In this document: piece after piece, positions 32,840 to 39,038 of the stretch
Layout: each line of letters begins with the position of its first letter
How positions within the stretch are numbered: the first letter of the stretch is position 1
From: Natronohydrobacter sp.
GTDB lineage: Bacteria > Pseudomonadota > Alphaproteobacteria > Rhodobacterales > Rhodobacteraceae
DNA: 39,038 bases
NCBI GenBank assembly: GCA_020832555.1
Contig: JAFIEM010000023.1
Location: forward strand, 1 to 39,038
Reading direction: 5' to 3'
Notes under the pieces: generated by a model
What the model saw: only the letters and a program-made list of their open reading frames with translations
Databases searched by the model: none
Told to the model about the DNA's origin: nothing
Position numbers and translations under genes: made by a program

Positions 32840-33723
32840 TCTTCGGGCACATCCATCCCCGCCTCGCGCGCGATGCGGCGCAACTGCACGTCCAGCAGAT
32901 CGAAAAAGCGCCGACGCGGCGAGCCGGGATCGAACATCAGCCCCAACAGGCGGCGCGGCGCGGGATCGCCCAAGGGCTCGACCCGGAAGCCCTGCTTGCG
33001 GAACCCCGGATTGTCGGGCACCACCGACACGCCCAGACCCGCCGCCACCAGCGCCAGAACCCCGTCTTGCGTGTCAACCTCCATCGCGGATTGAACGGTG
33101 ATCCCTTCGGCCTCGAACGCGCGTTCGACCATGCTGCCGACACGGGCATTGCGCGAGAAACGCACATAGGGGTTGCGGCGCAGGATCTCGCGGAAATCCG
33201 CCCCGGCGGCAGTGGGATGGGCCAGCACGACAAGCGGTTGTTCAGCGATGGTGCGAAAGATCAGCCCCGGAACCGGCTCGGCAGAGCCGGTGGTCAGCGC
33301 CACATCGATCAGACCCGCGCGCAGGGCCGCTTCCAGGTCATGCGCCAGCCCGGTGGTCAGGCGGATTTCCAGTTTGGGCTGGGTTTCGCGCAGATGCAGC
33401 AGCGCAGGCGGCAGCAGGGTCGAAACGGCGGTATGCACCGCGCCGATGCGCAGCTTTCCTGCATTGTTGTCGCGGCGCAGACTGTCCGAGAGATCCTCCC
33501 AGATCGCGATGACTTCACGCGCGCGCAGGGCGAAGTCCCGCCCTTCCTGCGTCAGCACCGGCGGACGGCGCGAGCGGTCGAAGAGGCGCATATCCACATC
33601 CTCTTCCAGCCCGCGCATCTGCACACTGATCGCCGAGGCCGAGAGATCCAGCGCCTCTGCCGCCTGGGCGAAACTTCCGTGATCGACGACTGCAATGAAG
33701 GTGTAGAGCGACTTCACATCCAT
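32824..33723 (-). CDS. LysR-family transcriptional regulator
   Basis: 299 residues from the ATG at 33723 (MDVKSLYTFIAVVDHGSFAQ). The HTH reads AAEALDLSASAISVQMRGLE; the remainder is a substrate-binding fold. It follows tctA by 10 bp on the same strand, so it is probably co-transcribed with the transporter. LysR proteins usually act on a divergent promoter; here the arrangement is tandem. Its stop overlaps the end of the ligase gene. Co-inducer unknown, likely the transported acid. Confidence 0.93.
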   Translation of the reverse strand: MDVKSLYTFIAVVDHGSFAQAAEALDLSASAISVQMRGLEEDVDMRLFDRSRRPPVLTQEGRDFALRAREVIAIWEDLSDSLRRDNNAGKLRIGAVHTAVSTLLPPALLHLRETQPKLEIRLTTGLAHDLEAALRAGLIDVALTTGSAEPVPGLIFRTIAEQPLVVLAHPTAAGADFREILRRNPYVRFSRNARVGSMVERAFEAEGITVQSAMEVDTQDGVLALVAAGLGVSVVPDNPGFRKQGFRVEPLGDPAPRRLLGLMFDPGSPRRRFFDLLDVQLRRIAREAGMDVPEDQEPA

Positions 33724-33733
33724 CGCGCACGCC

Positions 33734-35269
33734 TCATGCCTTGGGGGTCGCGGAAACCCGCGTCGCGGACCGGGCGGCTTCACGCTTCAGCCGTGCCGCG
33801 CGCACCGTCGCGCGAATGATCATCACCACCGACAGGATCGTGAGGCACCAGAACAGGATCGTGATCGGCCCGCGCACGAAGATCTCCAGACTGCCGCGCG
33901 ACATCAACAGCGCCTGCCGGAAACTGTTCTCCAGCATCGGGCCAAGGATGAAAGCGATCAGGAACGGTGCCGCAGGAAAGCGCAGCAAGAGCATGATATA
34001 ACCGACGCCCCCCATGACCAGCATCACCGCAACATCAAAAATCGAGTTGTTGATCGCAAACACCCCGAAGATACACAGAACCAGCACGCCCGGAAACAGC
34101 AGATCCGACGGAATATCCGCGATATAGCGAAATGCCCGGATCGCCACGGCCCCCACGATCAGCAGCAGGAAGGAACTGGCAATCAGCCCGATGAACAGCG
34201 CATAGACGATATCGGCATTGTTCACGAACAACAAAGGCCCCGGCGTCAGGTTATGCACCATGAACGCCCCGATGATGATCGCGGTGATCACATCGCCCGG
34301 AATACCCAGCGACAGTAGCGGGATCAGCGTGGCCCCTGCCACCCCGTTATTGCCCGCCTCCGCAGCGGCGACGCCTTCGATCTCGCCCTTGCCGAAATTC
34401 TCGCGATTGGGCGAGGCGCGGCGCGCTTCGGAATAGGACAGAAACGCCGACGGGGCCGCGCCGATGCCGGGGATCGCACCCAGAAACACGCCAATCGCGC
34501 TGCCCCGGAAGATGGATTTCAGCGAGCGCCGGAAATCGGGCCATTTCAGGCGCGAATAGCCCATCCCGCGCACCCGATGCTCCTTGGCCTCGGGGTTGCG
34601 GATATAGGCGATGATTTCGGGCAGCGCGAAGAGCCCGATCAGCACCGCCACGAAATTCAACCCCCCACGCATATCGACCGAACCGAAGGTGAAGCGCTCG
34701 GTCCCACCGATGAAATCCAGCCCGATCGTGGCCAAGAGCAGACCCAGCGTGGCCGCAATGATGCCCTTCACCAGACTGTCGCCCGACACGCCCGCGATGA
34801 TGGTCAGCGAAAACACGATCAGCGTGAACATCTCGGGCGGGCCGAAATTCAGCGCGAAGGACGCAAGCCACGCTGCAAACAGGATCAGCGCGAGGTTGGA
34901 CATCAGATCAGCGATGCAGGAGGCATAAAGCGACATGCTCAGCGCCTCGCCCGCGCGGCCCTGTTCGGCCATCGGATAGCCGTCAAGTGCTGTGGCCGAG
35001 GAGGCGGGCGTGCCCGGTGTCTTGATCAGAATGGCGGGGATCGAGCCGCCGAAAATCCCGCCCTTGTAGACGCCCAACAGCAGCAGGATGCCGAAAATCG
35101 GTTGCAGCGCGAAGGTGAAGGGCAAGGTCAGCGCCACGGCCATCGTGGCCGACATGCCGGGGATCGCACCTGCAATCACCCCGATGGTGACGCCCAGCGC
35201 CAGAAAGGCAATGCTTTCCCACTGTGCGACCAGCGTGAACCCGGCGGCCAAAGCCTCCATGAATGTCAT
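33734..35269 (-). CDS. tctA: tripartite tricarboxylate transporter, large membrane subunit
   Basis: 511 residues, about twelve helices. TctA hallmarks: GAIPGMSATMAVALTLPFTF, GSIPAILIKTPGTPASSATALDGYPM (start of the conserved loop), GAIPGIGAAPSAFLSYSEA and the mid-protein AEAGNNGVAGATLIPLLSLG with GIPGD. It imports organic acids with TctB, driven by ion gradients and fed by TctC. The start overlaps the tctB stop in ATGA. Confidence 0.96.
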   Translation of the reverse strand: MTFMEALAAGFTLVAQWESIAFLALGVTIGVIAGAIPGMSATMAVALTLPFTFALQPIFGILLLLGVYKGGIFGGSIPAILIKTPGTPASSATALDGYPMAEQGRAGEALSMSLYASCIADLMSNLALILFAAWLASFALNFGPPEMFTLIVFSLTIIAGVSGDSLVKGIIAATLGLLLATIGLDFIGGTERFTFGSVDMRGGLNFVAVLIGLFALPEIIAYIRNPEAKEHRVRGMGYSRLKWPDFRRSLKSIFRGSAIGVFLGAIPGIGAAPSAFLSYSEARRASPNRENFGKGEIEGVAAAEAGNNGVAGATLIPLLSLGIPGDVITAIIIGAFMVHNLTPGPLLFVNNADIVYALFIGLIASSFLLLIVGAVAIRAFRYIADIPSDLLFPGVLVLCIFGVFAINNSIFDVAVMLVMGGVGYIMLLLRFPAAPFLIAFILGPMLENSFRQALLMSRGSLEIFVRGPITILFWCLTILSVVMIIRATVRAARLKREAARSATRVSATPKA

Positions 35270-35757
35270 GGCAATCTCACTATCCTGCCTTGCGGGATCG
35301 CGACCCCGGCAACCTTGGTGAAGAAGAAATACAGCGCCAGCGGCAGCACAATGGCCGCCACCATGCCCCAGAAGCGGTTCTTGCTGCCCGTCAGAAAGAC
35401 CAGCGCCACGAAAACCACCATCGAGGTCCAGACCATGCCCACTGTGCGCAGAGAAAAGAAGGTCGCGATCAGCAGCAGGGCCAGCGCGCCCAAGCGCAGG
35501 GCCTCGGGGCGCGAGACGCGCAGATCATCGGCAATCGCATCGGGCGGTGGCGGGGCCGTCGCCGCGCGGATCACCACCGCCACACCGCAGATCAGCATGA
35601 CCCAGCCGATGACGGTGGGCCAGAAGGCGGGCGACAGCGCCTTGATCGGCACCCGGCGCGGGATCGCGACATAGGTCGGGATCAGCCACCACAGGATCAG
35701 GGCCGCCATCAGGGTCACGCCCAGACCCACAAGGATTTCATCGCGTCGCGACAGCAT
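35266..35757 (-). CDS. tctB: tripartite tricarboxylate transporter, small membrane subunit
   Basis: 163 residues with four hydrophobic helices (starting around ILVGLGVTLMAALILWWLIP, with the AFWPTVIGWVMLICGVAVVI segment characteristic of TctB). It overlaps tctA by 4 bp and lies 95 bp downstream of tctC. It supports TctA in the membrane. Confidence 0.9.
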   Translation of the reverse strand: MLSRRDEILVGLGVTLMAALILWWLIPTYVAIPRRVPIKALSPAFWPTVIGWVMLICGVAVVIRAATAPPPPDAIADDLRVSRPEALRLGALALLLIATFFSLRTVGMVWTSMVVFVALVFLTGSKNRFWGMVAAIVLPLALYFFFTKVAGVAIPQGRIVRLP

Positions 35758-35852
35758 GGGGACTCCGTTTCAGGCGCAGGGTTTACGACCCATCAGGCAG
35801 GGCCAGCGCCAGATCTGTGGCCCGCGCAAGACGGGCCACAGAGAGGTCGGGA

Positions 35853-36833
35853 TCAGTCGATTTCCAGATCGAGTTCGACCACCAACCGGCGGAACACCTC
35901 ATAGGCGTCATTGACGAAAGTGACCGAGTCCTCGGGGGACATCAGTTCGACCACAGATCCGCCCGAGGTCATGAAGTTGAGGAAGGTTTCGTCCTGCACC
36001 GCCTCGGCCATCCATTCGCCCCAGCGGTCAGAAACTTCATCGGGCATGCCAGCAGGCCCAGCGATCCCGGTCCAGCCGACCAGCGCCTTGAGTTCCGGCT
36101 TGCCCAGTTCATCAACCGTGGGCGCATCAAAGCCCTCGACCCGCTCGGAGGATGTGACCAGAAGCGGCACCATCTGTCCGCTCTGGACAAAGGGCGCGGC
36201 CGGCGAGGTGCTGCCGCAATAGAAATCCGACGTTCCCTGCAACACGGCGGTCAGCGCCTGACCGTCGCCCTCGGTCGGGATATGGATGACGTTATCGGCA
36301 AGATCCGTGACACCATAGGCATCAAGCACCATCAGCGCCCCGAAATGTGGCAGCGTCCCCACCCCGGCAGAGCTGAACAGAACCGTGCCGGGATTGTCAT
36401 TCACCTTGGCGATCAACTCGTCAATCGTGGTGATGCCGGAATTGGAATTCACCACGCAGGCCACCGGGTTGATCTCGTAGATGCCGACGAAGCGGAATTC
36501 ATCAATCGTATAGGGCAGGTTCGGGTTCATCGCCGGGTTCACGGTATGCGATCCGACCCGCGCGAACAGAAGCGTATAGCCATCGGGGTCCGCATCGCGC
36601 ACTGCCACAGACCCGGTTGCACCGCCCGCACCAGCCCGGTTCGACACCACGACAGGCTGCGGCACGATCGGCGTCAGGGCAGTTGAGAGCGCACGCGCCG
36701 AAAGATCGGTCGCACCGCCCGGACCATATGGAATAAGCATCTGGATCGGTCGCGTCGGATAATCGGCAAAGGCCGGTGCAGCAAGTGCCGCTGTCGCTGT
36801 CCCGAGGGTCAGCGCGATCAGGGTCTTTTTCAT
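35853..36833 (-). CDS. tctC: tripartite tricarboxylate transporter, substrate-binding protein
   Basis: 326 residues. The signal peptide ends in AFA before DYPTRPIQMLIPYGPGG. The pattern GGATDLSARAL, GAGGATGSVAVRDADPDGYTLL and GTLPHFGALMV is that of the TctC/Bug family, which folds around a mono- or dicarboxylate in the periplasm. GGGAGGAAA precedes the ATG at 36833. Known family members bind citrate, adipate or aromatic acids. Linkage to the CoA operon suggests a dicarboxylate. Confidence 0.95.
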   Translation of the reverse strand: MKKTLIALTLGTATAALAAPAFADYPTRPIQMLIPYGPGGATDLSARALSTALTPIVPQPVVVSNRAGAGGATGSVAVRDADPDGYTLLFARVGSHTVNPAMNPNLPYTIDEFRFVGIYEINPVACVVNSNSGITTIDELIAKVNDNPGTVLFSSAGVGTLPHFGALMVLDAYGVTDLADNVIHIPTEGDGQALTAVLQGTSDFYCGSTSPAAPFVQSGQMVPLLVTSSERVEGFDAPTVDELGKPELKALVGWTGIAGPAGMPDEVSDRWGEWMAEAVQDETFLNFMTSGGSVVELMSPEDSVTFVNDAYEVFRRLVVELDLEID

Positions 36834-36889
36834 TAGTATTTCCTCCCGTTTTCAAGTGCTGCCGGTTGCCCCGGCTGGTGGTGATTGAA

Positions 36890-36948
36890 GCCCGCTGCGG
36901 GCCCTTGGTCAAATGCCAGATTGCGCCCTCCTGAGGGTCATTCTGGCA
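36890..36948. terminator. paired hairpins between the ThDP-enzyme gene and tctC
   Basis: A nested hairpin pairs TGCCAGA (36914-36920) with TCTGGCA (36942-36948), enclosing CCCTC/GAGGG (36926-36937). A second small stem GCCCG-CTG-CGGGC lies at 36890-36902. Downstream of the minus-strand enzyme gene it may be its terminator or a leader structure of tctC; T-runs are short. Confidence 0.45.
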
Positions 36949-36958
36949 CAATGGACTC

Positions 36959-38614
36959 TCAGTGCACGGACGCGGCCTGCGGCATGCGACCGGCCACGAC
37001 CGGCGCAGGCACAGGCCGGATACGGACATTGACACAGACAGGGGCGCGGGCGGTCTGAGCCTCCTCCAGCGCCTGCGCCAGCGTCTCTGGCGTGCCATCC
37101 GCGGCCAGCAGCCCCCCTGCCCCCAGACCGCCCGCAGCAAGGTCATAGCGCGCGAGATGCGACAGCGTGCAGCTATGCGTGCGCCCCTGCCCGAATTCGC
37201 GGATCTGGATCTGATGCTCGGCATTCCAGCAGGAATCATTGCCGATCACCGCGATGAACCGCGCCCCTTCCCGCGCCGCCGTCTCGTATTCCGCCAGCAG
37301 AAAGCCCGCCGTCCCGTCACCCATGACCGCGATCACCGGCACATCGGGCCGCGCGATGCTGGCGGCAATCGCATAGGCCGGTGCCGCACCAATCGCACCG
37401 GACACTCCGTTGATCACACGCGGACCTTGATGCGGCACGGCCTGCATCCACTGGCCGAACTCGCCCCCGTCCGAGATGAACACCGCCTCCGGCTGCGCGC
37501 GCAGGATCGCGCCAAGTGCCGTGCCCACCGCCGCAGGATGCAGCCCATCGGGCGCAGCGAACGCCCCTTGCGCGACATCCGCCCGCGCCGCCGTGGCGCG
37601 TGCGGCCTCGCGCATCCAGTCCGGGCGATCCGGGGCCATCGTCCCCTCTGTCAGCGCCAGTAGCACTGGCATACTATCCGCGCGCGCCGCGATCTCCAGT
37701 CGCGCCCCAAGCTGCGCCCGCGCGCGCGTGATCTCGCCCTCTTCCGGGTCGATCACGGCAAAACGCGTCTCAGTCCCGCCCATGCCCTGCCCCAGAAATC
37801 CGGTCGTGAAATCCCCCGATTTACCCAGAAGCACGATCCGGTCCGCCTGCCGCGTCACATCGACCAGCGCCCCAAGCGAGGGATCGCGCAGACCACGCGG
37901 GCTTTCCATACACAGCACCGGCGCGTTCAGCGCCGCCTGCGTCCGCGCCAGCGCGCCATTCGTGCGCGTGTTCGACAGTGCCGGTCCGGTCAGGATCAGC
38001 GGGCGCGCGGCCCCGTCCAGAAACGCCCGCAATTCCGCCAGATCGCCTGCGCCAAGGGTCTGCACTGGCGGCGTGAAATTCAGGTCTCCGCGCGTGGAAA
38101 CCGCATCCGTCAGCACATCCGCAGGCAACGCCAGATGCACCGGCCCCGGACGACCGGCAAGGGCGGCGCGGATCAGCCCTGCGGCTTCGCTGGCCAGAGT
38201 ATCCGCCGAGCCCGCCCGCAAACTCGCCTTGGTCACAGGGGCCGACATGGCGCATTGATCGAGTTCCTGAAACGCGCCCATCCCGTCTTGGGCACGCGGC
38301 GAATCTCCGCTCAGCAGCAGCACCGGCGATTCGGACGCCTGCGCCGAAATCAGCGCGCCCAGTGCATTGCCGAAGCCCGCCCCGGCCGTGACCAGCGCGA
38401 CCCCGATCTCACCGGTCAGTTGCGCCCAGGCTTCCGCCGCATAGACCGCAGCCGCTTCGTGCCGGACATGCACCAGCCGGATATCGCGCCCCAGAAGCGC
38501 ATCATAGACCGGCATGATCTGATTGCCCGAAAGCGAGAAAATGCACCGCACCCCGGCCGCCTGCAATGCATCAACCAGCGCCTCTGCCCCTGTCATGGAA
38601 ACTGTATCCCTCAC
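36959..38614 (-). CDS. acetolactate-synthase-like ThDP-dependent enzyme
   Basis: 551 residues if started at the GTG at 38614, which has AGGAGGA six bases upstream; the ATG at 38596 is too far from it. N-terminal ThDP PYR domain with catalytic Glu (VRHEAAAVYAAEAWAQ), central domain, and C-terminal PP domain with GDG-x24-ND (GDGTAGFLLAEYETA, then IGNDSCWNAEHQ). Related proteins include acetolactate synthase, oxalyl-CoA decarboxylase and sulfoacetaldehyde acetyltransferase; residues for one choice are not clear. Probably decarboxylates or ligates a 2-oxo acid. It precedes tctCBA on the same strand. An AT-rich promoter region lies upstream. Confidence 0.85.
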   Translation of the reverse strand: MRDTVSMTGAEALVDALQAAGVRCIFSLSGNQIMPVYDALLGRDIRLVHVRHEAAAVYAAEAWAQLTGEIGVALVTAGAGFGNALGALISAQASESPVLLLSGDSPRAQDGMGAFQELDQCAMSAPVTKASLRAGSADTLASEAAGLIRAALAGRPGPVHLALPADVLTDAVSTRGDLNFTPPVQTLGAGDLAELRAFLDGAARPLILTGPALSNTRTNGALARTQAALNAPVLCMESPRGLRDPSLGALVDVTRQADRIVLLGKSGDFTTGFLGQGMGGTETRFAVIDPEEGEITRARAQLGARLEIAARADSMPVLLALTEGTMAPDRPDWMREAARATAARADVAQGAFAAPDGLHPAAVGTALGAILRAQPEAVFISDGGEFGQWMQAVPHQGPRVINGVSGAIGAAPAYAIAASIARPDVPVIAVMGDGTAGFLLAEYETAAREGARFIAVIGNDSCWNAEHQIQIREFGQGRTHSCTLSHLARYDLAAGGLGAGGLLAADGTPETLAQALEEAQTARAPVCVNVRIRPVPAPVVAGRMPQAASVH

Positions 38615-38641
38615 GCAAGCTCCTCCTGACGCCACTCTGCA

Positions 38642-38682
38642 AATAGAATGAATTTTTTTCAAGTAATATTTTTCTTATTGAA
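38642..38682. promoter_or_regulatory. AT-rich control region with operator-like sequences
   Basis: TTCAA-G-TAA (38658-38666) and TTA-TTGAA (38675-38682) form an imperfect palindrome upstream of the ThDP-enzyme gene. Next to it, AATAGAATGA at 38642-38651 is identical to one arm of the GntR-type operator at 25970-25979. Confidence 0.45.
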
Positions 38683-38776
38683 GTTTTTTTTCGTTAGTGG
38701 TTTGCTTAAGACCAATCAGAGTCGCCGCATCGCCGCGACAATACGTGCAATGACAGTTGAGCCGAGAGGGCCGAAG

Positions 38777-39038
38777 GTGAGCACCACAGGACCGCAGATC
38801 ACAGTGACCGTGCAGCGCGGCGGGCCGGACGGGCCGGGGCGCAAGCAGCAATTCCAGGTGCCCGCCCATGACAATCAGACCGTGCTGGATGTGGTCTCTT
38901 GGATTCAGCAGAACTCAGACCCGACCCTGACCTATCGTTTTGCCTGCCGGGTGGGCATGTGCGGCTCTTGCGCGATGATGGTGAATGGCGTGCCGCGCTG
39001 GACCTGCCGCACCCATGTCAGCAAGGTCTTGCAAGACG
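38777..39038 (+). CDS. SdhB/FrdB-like iron-sulfur protein, N-terminal part
   Basis: The last 87 codons of the window belong to an open frame starting at a GTG (38777) after GAGAGGG; the in-frame ATG at 38750 is an alternative without a good site. The [2Fe-2S] ferredoxin-type motif has Cys57, Cys62, Cys65 and Cys77 (FACRVGMCGSCAM, then PRWTCRTH), as in succinate dehydrogenase/fumarate reductase iron-sulfur subunits. The two cysteine clusters for [4Fe-4S] and [3Fe-4S] are beyond the edge. It is divergent from the ThDP-enzyme gene. Its isolated position suggests a specialised reductase rather than the respiratory Sdh operon. Confidence 0.75.
   Translation, partial: MSTTGPQITVTVQRGGPDGPGRKQQFQVPAHDNQTVLDVVSWIQQNSDPTLTYRFACRVGMCGSCAMMVNGVPRWTCRTHVSKVLQD

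Overview
The window looks like chromosomal DNA of a high-GC alphaproteobacterium, most likely from the Rhodobacteraceae/Paracoccaceae. The basis is the gene content and protein style: a ferrochelatase beside a tiny secreted or membrane protein, a comF-grxC-nitrilase-marR run, Hint/RTX proteins, a TctCBA transporter and TTAAC boxes resembling CtrA sites. No species call is possible from the sequence alone.

Layout. 1-11310 is mostly housekeeping: the start of a DctB-like sensor kinase, ychF, trpA, a CAP-domain lipoprotein, a small membrane protein, hemH, a methyltransferase, then comF-grxC-nit-marR, an ECF sigma/anti-sigma pair with a fasciclin gene, and an NDUFA9-like protein. A tRNA-Leu(CAG) at 11453 marks the change to accessory DNA: a Hint/RTX protein coupled to a PLD-fold protein (minus strand) and a divergent Fic-fold protein. 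Next come about 2.8 kb (15019-17830) with no credible gene. That stretch is purine-rich on the + strand and packed with short perfect hairpins closed by GNRA or UUCG loops, and I propose it encodes a giant structured RNA. A cryptochrome/photolyase-family flavoprotein, a second small RNA candidate ending in a textbook terminator (19772-19803), and a four-helix membrane protein follow.

20973-25138 is a tight three-gene + strand operon: an OmpR-type-HTH/TPR regulator, a soluble PAP2/haloperoxidase-fold protein carrying fourteen Asn-Arg dipeptides in a row, and a subtilisin-fold protease without a visible export signal. The (NR)14 tract is written with mixed synonymous codons. I do not recognise this combination as a described system.

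25139-36833 is catabolic. A GntR/UTRA regulator faces an operon of enoyl-CoA hydratase, 3-hydroxyacyl-CoA dehydrogenase, thiolase, glutaryl-CoA-dehydrogenase-like enzyme and ADP-forming acyl-CoA ligase. Convergent to it lie a tctC-tctB-tctA tripartite tricarboxylate transporter and a LysR regulator. Together they read as uptake, CoA activation and beta-oxidation of a dicarboxylate. An acetolactate-synthase-like ThDP enzyme and the start of an SdhB/FrdB-like iron-sulfur protein close the window.
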